A DNA stretch of 64,000 bases from Linnemannia schmuckeri (Eukaryota > Mortierellomycota > Mortierellomycetes > Mortierellales > Mortierellaceae). Under the pieces are notes generated by a model. That model ran no database searches. It was given only the letters and a program-made list of their open reading frames with translations, and had not been told where the DNA came from. Of the stretch, positions 1-10,552 are shown one piece after another; within the stretch, counting starts at the first letter, position 1; each line of letters starts with the position of its first letter. Both the position numbers and the translations under genes were made by a program. The stretch lies in assembly GCA_029449235.1 (NCBI GenBank), contig JANATG010000006.1, positions 1,240,001 through 1,304,000 on the forward strand. The letters are read 5' to 3'.

Positions 1-927
1 TGCTCATTCCTTTTATATGTCAATTGTTTGTGTTTCCGTATTTTCTCCTCTCGTTCGACCGCATCCTCTTTTCGTACTTCTTTTCTAACCTTCTCAATTT
101 TCTTTTTCCTTCATTACCCTCACCTTTCTGTCGTTCGCTTGCTTATATATCAATAGTCACCAGCAATAAGGTAATGATTGACGAGTTTCCTAAAAGGATC
201 AGCGAAATTGTCTCCTCTGCCTCCTTTGTCTATTACATATTTTGACCATTGGTCAGCACTAGCCACTAGGTAGTGTCAACAAAAAACACTCTATCAGTCT
301 TGGATTTTTGATTGTCTGTTTTGGTTCGATTTAACCTCCCTCGTTCATTTCTTTTCTGTCCATCTCACCTCGTTTTTGCCTCAATAAGGATGATGGACGA
401 GAGAAGGGCAAGAAAAGTGAAGGAAAATGGGATGGTGTTGATCGACTGCTGATTGAAAGTTGGCCCACTTGAATGAACAACCTATGGTTGTATATCAGCA
501 CTGCCATTCTCCCTCAACAACAAATACCTATTGATCATTTCAATGGCATTCAGCTTCTTACGCTTGAGGAACCATTCCTGCTCACCATGCCTCTCTCTTT
601 CTCGTTATCCTCCTCCTCCTCCTTTCGCGTTTCTATCCTAATTTTTGTTCTTGCTTATGCTCCCTTTCTTTGTTCCTTGAAGCTACTACAAGTTTTCACT
701 AAACTGACTTCTTGACAACCCGTACTGCCACACACTCTCTTTCTTCCTCCCTCCCTCCCTCTCTCTCTCTCTCTCGCATCGCTCCTTTTTTTAATCCTTT
801 GGCCCATTCTCCTATCTCGTATTCCTCGCGGCGCCACCTTTTTTTCTGTTCAGCTAAAAACAGTAGAAACCAAAATATACTACGACACACGAACACAGCA
901 TTCCAGACAACATCTCACGCTCCAACA
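1..927. other. Upstream region without recognised gene
   Basis: Pyrimidine-rich sequence ahead of the first gene, including CT repeats near 740-775. The reading frame of the following gene is open upstream to about 712, but only from a non-ATG codon, so I treat this stretch as promoter plus 5' leader. No tRNA, repeat family or conserved protein seen. Confidence 0.5.
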
Positions 928-3900
928 ATGATCCGTCGCGCCGCCTACCAAGAAGTCGTCGTCGTCGTGGCTGTCGATACCGACCAAACCTTACCGCCCC
1001 TTCCTCCCCCTTCGCCCTCCTCATTTTCCACTCCTCCAGCTTATACCCAACATCACCAACGAACACAACAACAGCAATATCCCACCACTTCACCTATTCG
1101 ACCGTGGGACAACACAAACACCTCAATTGAACACAACAACGAGAGCAAAACGTTCAAGATTCCCATCCATCTCATAAAACGCTCTCGAGCAGTCCTCTTC
1201 AAAGACCTAGAACGTCTCCTCACCCCCTCCACCGCCGGCTATGGGAGTGGTGGTAGATTGGTTCAGGCCATTCGAACACAACGTGGGGATATTATCTACT
1301 GTCGACACGACCCTGACGACGACCACGAGAGCAGCAATAATATTGCCAACCAAAACTTTACCGACAGCAGCACCAGTAACAATATCGCCAAACACGACAG
1401 CGACAACTCCATCACGGCTGATCGGGTGGATGCAGCAGCAGCACGTTTTTCGCACCGACCCTCCGATTTCTCCCTCCTTCCTCTCCACCCTCCCTCTGTT
1501 GCTTTGCCATCGTCGTTTTCGATTTCACACACAAACATAATCACGCCTACATCCACACCCCTACCTTCTTCCTCTTCTTCTTCGTCGTTGACGTCCAATT
1601 CCTTCAAACTTCGTCAACAACAACCGACATTTATTCTTATTCCTGAAGATATGGAGGACTGTATCTGGTACCTGTACCCTTCCTCTTCTCCCTCCGCCTC
1701 ACCCTCTTCCTCTTCGCCATCCGCTAACACCAACCATACCTTCACGACAACTACTACTGCTACTGCGACTATGACAACTACACCGATCACGAATGGCAAG
1801 GACGAGCATCGGTTGGTCGGACGTCAAGATACGACGAATCGCTCTCAACCTTGCTCCTCTTCCTCCTCTTCTTCCTCTTCTGCTTCTGCTTCTGCGTCTT
1901 CTCCTTTTTTAGTCGTCGAGGATTCCAAAAAGGAGTTGTTCTCGTTGTTGGACACGTCCACAACCAGCATTACTGCTGCTTCACCTACACTCTCAGGAAC
2001 AGCACAAGCGACTCAGTTGCAGTGCCCACGACGACAGGAGGAGAGGGAAGAGAAGGAGCAGCAACAAGAACACTATCGACAAGAACGAGAAGGAGGAGAG
2101 CGGAAGGCGAGTACCACGATGCAAGTATTTGATGATGAGGGTTGCAGTCGAACTTTGTTGCAGAGATTGGGCCATGCTGGTCCTCCTGACGATACCGATA
2201 AAGAAGGGCATGCAGAAGGAGGACGAGGAGGAAGGGTTGAAGGAGGGGAGGAGGAGAGTCAGACGCGCAGAACAAAACTAGGAGGACGAATATCCGAGGG
2301 CCAATCATCACCCTTGGCCGGGTCACGATCTAGGAAGGAGAGGGGATCGACCACTCAGACCACTTCCACTTCTACTTCCACGCCCGCTTCCCCGACCACT
2401 CGCACTTCCACCTGTCAGGCTTTATTCGCCACCACCCTCAACATCGACAGGCAGCAGCAACAGCAGCAACAACAGGAGGAGCAGGAGGGGGAAGAGCAGC
2501 GGCGATTGTATAACAAGAAGAAGAGCAATGATACCCCTTCGACTTCACTTTCGTTATCCCCTCACACTTACCCGGATAATCATCGATTTGCACAGACTAC
2601 TGTTGCTCCTCGCCCATCATCATCGGACGACTCTTCTCCTTTTTCTCCTTCCTCTCCTCCTACTTCTTCCTTGCCTCCTTGTTCTTCTTCCTCTTCTTAT
2701 TCTTTATATTCTTCTTCCTCTTCCCTTTCTTCTTCTTCTTCCACTCCAACCTCTACACATCCACCACACCCAGCATCATCATCCACACAACTCTTCTCTC
2801 TATCAACTGGATCTGCACGCACCCTCTCCACTCCAACAACAACAATAGCAACAACAATCAACTTTAATCAGAGCAACAACACTGACACCGCCTTTATTTC
2901 CACTATTTCAGGAACAGACACAACACATCTCAGAATGATGATTATGACACCACCCACCAGCACCCACAACCAGAGTTCACGACAACCGCTACCAGCATGC
3001 ACGGTCGAGTGTTGGACCAACATGGTTCAGTTACAGGAACAACTGGAACGTTTGGCACAGTCTCTGGTCTCTGTCTTGGATAGCAGCCGATCGTCATTGC
3101 TTGGAGAGGTCGAGCAGCAGCAGCAGCAGCAACACGAGCATAAGCTGGAGGATGGAAAGCGGATACACGACCTGCGGGCAATGGCGATGGCGGCGTTGGA
3201 GACTTGTGTCGGAATTTCACCCTCGTCTTCTACAACCACCACTTCCACGACGGCAGCGATGACGACGTTGACGCCCAGATCCAGCCAGCATAGCAAGAAA
3301 GATACCAACGACCATAACGACGATGTTTCGAGCGGCAATCATAACAGGTACGGGTTGTTGACGCCTGAGGCAACCCCGGTTTCGACTCCAGTCATAACTG
3401 CAACTATTCACCACCATCAACAACAGCCCGTCAGCCCTCGTGGTAGTCTCCATTCCGTTTCCTCCATCGCCTCCTCCAGGACGTTCACATGCAGCGGTGG
3501 TGCCAATGGCCATGGTGGCGGTAGTGGGAGTGGGAGTGGTGGCATTGCCAGTCTGTCGACTTTGAGTCTTCCAGGAACCATTGTTTCGGATTTGGAGCAG
3601 CAACAACAACAGCATCAACCCCTGGAACGGAACAACACCCGCGACGACAATAGCAACGATCCACAACTACCTCAAAACATCGCTTCTCACTTTTCTAGCT
3701 ATCGTACGAGTTTCCCTTCCCTCTTGTCCAATTCTTCTTCGACTTCATATTCTTCATCTACCGCAGCAACCAATACAACATCAACATCCACAGCATCGCC
3801 AATGACGAGGACCATTCGTGCATCACAGACCATGCCACCATTAACAGCCATCACTACAACTGCAACAACGACGACGATGAGGCCGTCAAGTAGCAAGAGG

Positions 3901-5931
3901 ACCAGGAACCCGTTCTTGGCTATGTTCGGAAAAAGCTCTTCTTCAACGACTCCTTCACCATCGCCCTCCCCCTTGCAAGGGCCAGTCTCTCTCGGCAGCA
4001 CTTCTGAAATCTATTCTCAGAACATGCCATCGTCGTCGTCGTCATCCAAAACGCACAACAACAGCAGTAGTAGCAGTAATGGATCGAAATCTGGCAGGAA
4101 GAAGGAGAGCAAGAAGAAGAGCGGCGATGAGGGTCTTGGCGGCAGTGAGAAGAAGAAGAAGCGGAGGTCTTCTTGGTTCAAGTCGGCAACAACAGCAACA
4201 ACAGCAACAACAGCAACAACAGCAGCTACGACGGCGGCTACAACTACGACTCAGCGCGGGCGTGCCAACACTATGCTTGCCGCATTGCCTTCTTTGTCTA
4301 CTGCGTCGCATCCTAGCAACCATCGTGAATCAACTTCGTCGTCGGCAAGTACGGCAACGGCCATGGCCAGTAATCTCGAGTCCTCGGCTTCAAGAGTGTC
4401 GACTGCAGCACCAGGAGCGCCCAGGGTTACAATGACTGCAAGACGGTTCTCGGCGCCTTTTCAATTCAATTTGAGAGGAGCTGTATCTCGCAGGTCAACT
4501 CTCCCAATCGTGAACTGCACCAGCATCAGCAACAGCCAGGTCCCATCACTATCACCATCTTCGTCTTCGGCACCGTCTTCATCACGCCATAACAGATCCT
4601 CAACTTCATCATCCCCTCGCCCTCTACATGCACAATCGACCGAATCTCAAGGTCACCACCAATACTACTACTATGCAGCTTCAGCTCACCAGCAGCCGCA
4701 GCAGGTCGGACCATCGACGAGGACAGCAACGGGCTCCTTCTTTGACTCTGTCTCGGACGACGACTCGGATTCGGATGAGGGGCTCCCCAGTCAGCACCAG
4801 CAGCGCCAGCGGTACCAGTCGCAGCAATTGCTCCCTCCACAGTACTATCAGCGACAACACGTTCAGCCACAACAGCAGCAGAGCGTCAGTGCGTCATCGT
4901 CTCGGCAGTACGAGCAGAACCGTCGGTACCGGAATTATGATAGTGACGAGGATAGTGACTCGACTGAGGATGAGGAGGAGGATCGTGAAGACGACTCCGA
5001 TGAAGATAGTGACGAGGAAGAGGAAGTCGGCTCGGATGACGATGAAGAAGAAAGACACTCCTCCTACCGCCATCGGCACCATTACCAACAGCAGCAGCAA
5101 GTCACCAACGCAGACACGCTGGAAGGGTACATCCACCGATTCGACGACGCGCCACCCCCACCGTCCTACCACTCCCTAATCCGCGCCGAAGCCGACGCCG
5201 CACGATCCGCCGCTTTGGCCACTCTATCTGCAAGCAGACGACAACAACACGCGCATGCTCATGCGCATTCCCACTTCCCTGCTGCATATCCGCACACCTC
5301 TGCAATGATGCCCTCCACCCTCTTGACTGGACTCAACCCACCCCCTGTCTCGACTTCCCTCACGTCCTCCTCCTCTTCTACTTTGTCTTCATCATCCCCC
5401 ATCACCACACCAACAACACAACCATCTGCACCACCAGCATCGTCACAAGTCTCGACAGCAGTCCTGGCACGCCTCCTCCGCCTCCTCCACACCTTTGAAT
5501 CCCACCTCCTCAACCACCACAAAACCCCCTCCTTTCAACAATCTACCACAATAACAGGAATGTCACGTCGCCAGGCTTGGCTAGATAGGAACCCGCAAAC
5601 CGTCGCATCCTTCGCTTACCTCCTGATCGAGCTCCAACAGACCGGCATTCTACCCACCGCCATGTCCCCCTCCTGGCCCTCCTCCTCTCCCTCGTCTTCT
5701 CCCTCAAATCCTAGCCCAGTCTCGGCCGCATTCGAGATGTCGGAGCAGGACTGGTTGTCGATGACGGGCAACGCGGCGACAGAGGCCGACCTCGCAAAGG
5801 CGCTCTTGGCGCTCGAACAGAACTGTCTCCTTGCTATGGATTCTGTTCTTTGGCAGCAACAGGAGGGAGAAAAGAGGAGGGATGCATGGATGCGTCAGGT
5901 CCAGGCCATCATTACCTCTTCTTCGAATTAG
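928..5931 (+). CDS. Large low-complexity Ser/Thr/Gln-rich protein, unknown function
   Basis: Single uninterrupted frame of 1667 codons from the first good ATG (context CAACAATGA). I do not recognise the family. Most of the protein is predicted to be disordered, with long Ser, Thr, Gln and Pro runs. Lys/Arg-rich patches lie near codons 1065-1090 and an acidic, Ser/Asp/Glu-rich segment near 1340-1375. Three less repetitive islands could be folded: near the N-terminus (a helix-like IPIHLIKRSRAVLFKDLERL stretch), around the segment starting VECWTNMVQLQEQLERLAQS, and the last about 150 codons (VLARLLRLLHTFESHLL and the region from MSRRQAWLDRN to the end). The conserved-looking C-terminus suggests a regulatory or scaffold protein, but that is inference. 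It is intronless in an intron-rich neighbourhood. Antisense frames here are shadows of the biased composition. Confidence 0.75.
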   Translation: MIRRAAYQEVVVVVAVDTDQTLPPLPPPSPSSFSTPPAYTQHHQRTQQQQYPTTSPIRPWDNTNTSIEHNNESKTFKIPIHLIKRSRAVLFKDLERLLTPSTAGYGSGGRLVQAIRTQRGDIIYCRHDPDDDHESSNNIANQNFTDSSTSNNIAKHDSDNSITADRVDAAAARFSHRPSDFSLLPLHPPSVALPSSFSISHTNIITPTSTPLPSSSSSSSLTSNSFKLRQQQPTFILIPEDMEDCIWYLYPSSSPSASPSSSSPSANTNHTFTTTTTATATMTTTPITNGKDEHRLVGRQDTTNRSQPCSSSSSSSSSASASASSPFLVVEDSKKELFSLLDTSTTSITAASPTLSGTAQATQLQCPRRQEEREEKEQQQEHYRQEREGGERKASTTMQVFDDEGCSRTLLQRLGHAGPPDDTDKEGHAEGGRGGRVEGGEEESQTRRTKLGGRISEGQSSPLAGSRSRKERGSTTQTTSTSTSTPASPTTRTSTCQALFATTLNIDRQQQQQQQQEEQEGEEQRRLYNKKKSNDTPSTSLSLSPHTYPDNHRFAQTTVAPRPSSSDDSSPFSPSSPPTSSLPPCSSSSSYSLYSSSSSLSSSSSTPTSTHPPHPASSSTQLFSLSTGSARTLSTPTTTIATTINFNQSNNTDTAFISTISGTDTTHLRMMIMTPPTSTHNQSSRQPLPACTVECWTNMVQLQEQLERLAQSLVSVLDSSRSSLLGEVEQQQQQQHEHKLEDGKRIHDLRAMAMAALETCVGISPSSSTTTTSTTAAMTTLTPRSSQHSKKDTNDHNDDVSSGNHNRYGLLTPEATPVSTPVITATIHHHQQQPVSPRGSLHSVSSIASSRTFTCSGGANGHGGGSGSGSGGIASLSTLSLPGTIVSDLEQQQQQHQPLERNNTRDDNSNDPQLPQNIASHFSSYRTSFPSLLSNSSSTSYSSSTAATNTTSTSTASPMTRTIRASQTMPPLTAITTTATTTTMRPSSSKRTRNPFLAMFGKSSSSTTPSPSPSPLQGPVSLGSTSEIYSQNMPSSSSSSKTHNNSSSSSNGSKSGRKKESKKKSGDEGLGGSEKKKKRRSSWFKSATTATTATTATTAATTAATTTTQRGRANTMLAALPSLSTASHPSNHRESTSSSASTATAMASNLESSASRVSTAAPGAPRVTMTARRFSAPFQFNLRGAVSRRSTLPIVNCTSISNSQVPSLSPSSSSAPSSSRHNRSSTSSSPRPLHAQSTESQGHHQYYYYAASAHQQPQQVGPSTRTATGSFFDSVSDDDSDSDEGLPSQHQQRQRYQSQQLLPPQYYQRQHVQPQQQQSVSASSSRQYEQNRRYRNYDSDEDSDSTEDEEEDREDDSDEDSDEEEEVGSDDDEEERHSSYRHRHHYQQQQQVTNADTLEGYIHRFDDAPPPPSYHSLIRAEADAARSAALATLSASRRQQHAHAHAHSHFPAAYPHTSAMMPSTLLTGLNPPPVSTSLTSSSSSTLSSSSPITTPTTQPSAPPASSQVSTAVLARLLRLLHTFESHLLNHHKTPSFQQSTTITGMSRRQAWLDRNPQTVASFAYLLIELQQTGILPTAMSPSWPSSSPSSSPSNPSPVSAAFEMSEQDWLSMTGNAATEADLAKALLALEQNCLLAMDSVLWQQQEGEKRRDAWMRQVQAIITSSSN

Positions 5932-6374
5932 ACTCACCCCACACTTGGCCTTTTTTTTTCTCGACCCTCACTCACTTGCATACAAACAAACATACGAAAT
6001 AAAACTCCATTATCCTCTCTACCCGCCTCCTTGTCCCTCCTTGTCAGATCGACCATCACACCAACCTCCTCAGCAATACAAAAAAGCATAGCAAACATGA
6101 GCCAGTCGCGTTTCTTTCCATAAGGTTAGATATTGCATTTATTTTTCTGTTCTAAACAAAAAATGATGATAAGTATGTGTGTGGGTTGCTTGTAGTAGTT
6201 GCTGGATGTTACTGATACAGTTGTAGCGGATTGCAGCAGTGGTCGTTTCGGGGAACTACTCCTTGTGCATATGCGCAGTCAAAATAAAGAGCATTGGTCT
6301 GCAACTGTAGAGTAGTCGTTGTACTATTCCAATTGTAGTCCATCCGATTGATTCCTGCCATACCCAATATCCAT
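5932..6374. other. Convergent 3' intergenic region
   Basis: Shared 3' region between the plus-strand disordered-protein gene and the minus-strand zinc transporter. It holds an AATAAA for the former and a reverse-strand AATAAA (6138-6143) that could serve the latter. Nothing else seen. Confidence 0.5.
5998..6003 (+). promoter_or_regulatory. Poly(A) signal AATAAA of the 1667-aa gene
   Basis: Exact AATAAA about 67 bp past the stop codon of the preceding plus-strand gene. Position and sequence fit a 3'-end signal. Confidence 0.45.
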
Positions 6375-7299
6375 TTACACAAGGCTAGCCCCAGCTCCAC
6401 GACCGCTGGAGGCAACAGGATCGTTCGAACACATATCCGGTCGACAATGCTCGCTCGAGTTGGACGCCGTCTCTAGCTGAATGGTCGAATGGTGAATCTG
6501 GAACTTTCCACAGACGACGTTCTGTGCCTCCGTCAAAATCCGGTCATAGTCCGCCATCGACAAAGCGTCGTGTGTCAAGGGGCTGGTAGGTGCCAACTGC
6601 AAATGAACTGCCATCGAAGCCTGTTGTGAAAAAAAACGAACACAAAAAAAGGGGGTCAGTGAGTGTGAATAGTGCGAGGAAGTGACTGAGTGACTGAGTG
6701 ACTGAGTGACTGAGTGAGAGCGGCGGGCGGGTGTCCGGGTCCTAGAGAAAAGGTTAGCGTTTTTTTTTTCTTGTATTTTTTTGAGCACCATAAATGGCAT
6801 CGTTGACGGTCTCAGATGTAATTTTTGTAACTGTGTGCTCGACCAGCGAAGAAAAAACAACTGGATGGTTGGTCGGCTCGTTGCTGGTTGGTCACCTCGT
6901 TATGAAGAATGATGGTGAATGATAAGAAAGCATTAGCAATATTGCTCATTCATACCTTGCCAGCGGTCAAGTTCCAGACGTGCAAGTCGTGCACGAGAGT
7001 GACGCCAGGAATCTTGAGAAGACTAGCCTCAATCTCTTCAGGGTCAATGTGAGTGGGGGTGCCCTCCATCAAGATACCAAGACTGTCCCAAACAAGACGG
7101 TAGGTCGTGAACATGACCAATGCCGAGAAGAACACCGTGCAAATCGGGTCAACAATAGTCCACGAAGGCTTGATCATGATAATGATCGAGGCAACCAACA
7201 CTCCCTATTTTTGAAAAAGAAAACCGAGGGTGAGAAAAAAAAACCATATAGACAAAAGGGACCAGGAGACGGACAGATCTCTCTGCGCGGGGTGCGCTG

Positions 7300-7334
<35 letters not shown>

Positions 7335-9543
7335 GCCGCATCTCATTTTCCACTTTGATACAGCATCGCCTGTTTGTCAGATCATCAAGAAAAACAAAAA
7401 AACTCCGCATCGTGCATATTGAAGCGAACCACATACCACCGATGAGATCAAGTCGCCAATGACATGAAGTGTCGCAGCCTTAACATTGATGTTGATCTCC
7501 TATTAATTATGCGAGAAAAAGAAAGCGATTGTAAGTAAGATCATCAAGAGACACAAAGCAGGATCCTTTCAGATCATCTAAACCAATTGCAGTAAAGTGA
7601 GCTTACAATACCTTCTTCTGCTTTCTACCATCGTGGTCATGCGAGTGGTTCTCGTTGTGGGCATGAGAAGAGCCGTTGCTATGATCATGAGAATGGCTGT
7701 GGCCGTCGTTGTGCGAGTGACCATGGTCGTGGCCTCCGTGGTCATGACCGTGATCGTGTCCCAAAGCAAACGCCAGACTGGAACATAATGAATATAAACG
7801 TTTGGATGTAGAAGTTAGTCATTTGCCTTTTGGTGCAGCTGCGAGATATGCACACAGTAAACAATACAAAGCAAAAGGGCGGATCGACGCCAAGAAAAAA
7901 TAAATAAAAAAAGGCGTATTAAATAAGGGCTTACATAATGTTGATGAGGACACCAATACTGGCGACGATGCACATGGTCTTCCCGTCGATGGACTGTGGG
8001 TTCTGGATACGCTCGTAGGCCTCCATCAGGAGGAAGGCGGTCAAAATCCAAATAATAAAGACAGACATGAGCGCAGCCAGGACTTCTGCGCGGTGATATC
8101 CAAAGGAATGGCGCTTGGTGGCAGGTTGCTCTGAAAGCCAGATAGCAATCAATGAGACCATAAAGCTGACCACGTCTATATGCATTGCAATATGCAAAAT
8201 GAAACGTAATGAGGATCAAGTTGAAAACTCGGAACAGTACTAAGCTTGACACGTCAAGTAGACTGAATCCATCCCCTCATCCCTTTATCACCGAAGTCCT
8301 ACGGAAAGTTTTCCTCTGGCCTGTCTTTTTTTTTGTTCTCCCCTTTCTGTCATTTTTTTGCTCTCTCCTTTCTGTCATTTTTTTTCACTCTCCTCTCTAC
8401 CTGTCATTTTCTCTCTGTCTCCTCTGCCTGCCATTTTTTTCTCTCTATCCTTCTTCTCCCTGCCTTCACTAAAGTAGCCTGCATCTCTCTCATTCCATCT
8501 TTGGCCAAAAGGAAAATAAAGAAAAGGAAGTTCCGTTTGAGAGGAAAGGAAATCTGCGATCCGTTACAGCCAAGAAGCCAAATAGCAACATAAGGAACCC
8601 CTAACCAACAAACACACAGCTTATAGTATAGCTGTCTATCATGCTTACCTGACAACAGGTGGAAGGCATCACTCATGAGGGCGAGTGACTTTGCAAAGTA
8701 ACCTCCAGCCATCTCGACGGCAAAGAAGGCCAGGCAGAGCATCGTGACAAAGATCAGCTTGCGCTTGTTCTTTGTTGACTCGTTAGTGATCAAGACACCC
8801 TTACAGGCAATTGGAGGAGGGGTGGAGCCGCGAAGGGGAGGCGAGTTTGCATCGTGAGGGCCGTGGTGGAAGTGGGTGTCGATAGAGGTTGACGATCCAA
8901 GACCACTACCGTAGCTCTGGCCAAGAGACGAGACTTTTAAGGGTGTTTTGCTGTGAGGCATGGTATGGATGATGCTCTGACTGTCGACCGTGCTCTGAGG
9001 GGCGTGGACGTGTCCTGGTCCGTGGGCATGATGATGACCATTGGAGTGGTTGTGAGAAGAGTGCTCGTGAGAGTGGTTGTGGCTGTTGCTACCGTTGTTG
9101 GTTTGTTCTCCTTGTTCTTCGGTGGCGGGCATAGTAGGGGATCGGTGAGGGTTGCGAGAGTGAACGCGGGTGGGATGTTCCAAGTGGCTCTGAGCATCAG
9201 CAAGGTTGTCTTCGTCCAGCTGTTCCTGTTGGTCCTGGTTCAGCTTGTTATCGTCGTTGTCGTTACCGATGTCTGCAGTGACACTGCTGCTACTGCTACT
9301 TCCGTTACCGTTGCTGGAGCCAACAGGGACGGCGATGTGGTTAACGGTGGAGGAGGGGATAGAGGGAGCAGGCGAAGGAGAGGGGGAGGAAGAAAGAAGA
9401 GGTTGAGGAGGAGCGGGTGAGGCTGGGGTTGAAGAGGCGGGGGATGGTTGTCCTGATGAGGTGTTTGAGGCGGCGATGTTTGCCTTGATGGTTGCAATTG
9501 TTTTTGCCTTGCTCTGGCTCTTCTTCTTCGACTTGGGACCCAT
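6375..9543 (-). CDS. Zinc transporter, cation diffusion facilitator (CDF/ZnT, Zrc1-Cot1 type)
   Basis: Six exons read on the minus strand: 9543-8649, 8175-7935, 7777-7612, 7499-7437, 7204-6956, 6620-6375; 619 aa. CDF proteins export or sequester Zn(II) by proton antiport, usually into vacuole or secretory organelles. Six membrane segments start near residue 264. Both zinc-site HxxxD motifs are present: H295/D299 in TM2 and H446/D450 in TM5. The TM4-TM5 loop (about 385-427) is a HDHGHSH-type His-rich loop with about 17 His, and the C-terminal cytoplasmic domain follows TM6. Unusually, the 260-residue N-terminal extension carries a second His cluster (about 12 His within 154-182). The start is the ATG in CCATGG context opening MGPKSKKK; the frame is open further upstream but lacks a good ATG. 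Intron 3 uses a weak GTATTG donor with a stronger GTAAGC 5 nt downstream. Family certain; exact orthologue (Zrc1, Cot1 or ZnT2-like) not. Confidence 0.93.
6681..6718. repeat. 8-bp tandem repeat (AGTGACTG)n in intron 5 of the CDF gene
   Basis: The unit AGTGACTG repeats head to tail about 4.75 times. It lies inside the last intron of the zinc transporter gene, about 60 bp from the 3' splice site. Confidence 0.85.
7302..7333. repeat. Poly(T) tract in intron 4 of the CDF gene
   Basis: About 32 consecutive T on the plus strand (poly-A on the coding strand) inside the intron between exons 4 and 5 of the zinc transporter. Confidence 0.85.
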
Positions 9544-9823
9544 GGGGAGGTGGTGTGGAGTAGTTGCTGTTGTAAGTGTGAAGAAGTGGAGAAGAGAGAG
9601 GTGAAGGGTGAAGCAGAAGAAAAAAAAGAAAAAAAAATAACAAAGAACGGCGTTTTGACTTTTTGACTTTGTCCAGAATAGCAAAAAAAAAGAGCTGAAC
9701 CTTTTAACTGGCAGGTAGATTGACACGTGCGCCTTAAAATAGCGCACACTATCTCTCCCTGCACGTGAATTGCATAATTTATAAAATGACTATAAAATCA
9801 AATGATTATGTGCATAATATCGA

Positions 9824-9897
9824 GCTTCTGTGGCGCAATTGGTTAGCGCGTCTGACTGTTAATCAGGAGGTTGGTGGTTCAAGCCCACCCAGGAGCG
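9824..9897 (+). tRNA. trnN-GUU: tRNA-Asn (anticodon GTT)
   Basis: A 74-nt cloverleaf. The acceptor arm GCTTCTG pairs with CAGGAGC, with one G-T wobble. The D arm is GCGC...GCGC and the anticodon stem-loop TCTGACTGTTAATCAGG has GTT at the apex. The TPsiC arm has the canonical GGTTCAAGCCC (B box) and the discriminator is G. No intron. A T-rich run (TTTCTTTTT, from 9899) directly follows as the Pol III terminator. It sits in the divergent region between the zinc transporter and the OSBP gene. Confidence 0.96.
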
Positions 9898-9898
9898 G

Positions 9899-9908
9899 TT
9901 TCTTTTTA
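9899..9908 (+). terminator. RNA polymerase III T-run terminator of tRNA-Asn
   Basis: TTTCTTTTT starts one or two bases after the tRNA 3' end, the usual position of a Pol III terminator. Confidence 0.7.
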
Positions 9909-10552
9909 TTTAACTAGTGGCTACAGTACGTTAGGCGAACACCTTTTTGCCCTTTTCGACAGCCCCACCTTGAGAACGTCTAGGATGTTGATTAGGCTGT
10001 TTTCTTTGGCACAGAATGACATAAGGTGAGGCACACGAAAGGTATTTTTTTTGTTCGCAACTAAAGCCATCTTATGATGACAGTGGCTGTCAGATACAAT
10101 AGTCGCGGTAACTAAAGATGAAGACGGAAACGGAGGAATAGGTTACTTAGACCTTTTGTTCTATGACACCATTGCTCGTTGACCTGCAGGAGTCCAATAA
10201 GAGCAATAGCGCATTACAGCCAGAAAAAATATGCAGCATCAACTGCAACGGACGAAACAAAAGAACAGCCAGTAAGGACTAAGATGACGACGCGCACCTG
10301 CGACTTTTGTTCAAGAGCGCCATCAGGAGCACTTAAGGGAATAGTCAGGACGAGGTGAAGCTCAAAGTGACGTCTTTAGTATGGGTCCTATGGACTGACA
10401 TTTTTTTGGCAGACAGCCGGCTGCTGCAATTATTTTTATCTCTCATCTTTTTTTTCTTATTTCTATCTTTCTTTTTTTTCTTCTTTCTCTTTCATCATTC
10501 CATCATTGACCATCAACTCAACTCATCACATAACGACTCAACAACTTCCATC

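Larger units (their letters stand above)
9544..10552. other. Divergent intergenic region holding one tRNA gene
   Basis: About 1 kb between the divergently transcribed CDF and oxysterol-binding protein genes. Apart from the tRNA at 9824-9897 I see no coding potential. CACGTG occurs twice, near 9724 and 9762 (an E-box-like palindrome). The segment just before 10553 is pyrimidine-rich, as expected of a fungal 5' leader. Confidence 0.5.

Noticed and set aside
712..927. N-terminal extension of the 1667-aa protein from a TTG
   Set aside because: No ATG; low-complexity leader. The ATG at 928 is in good context.
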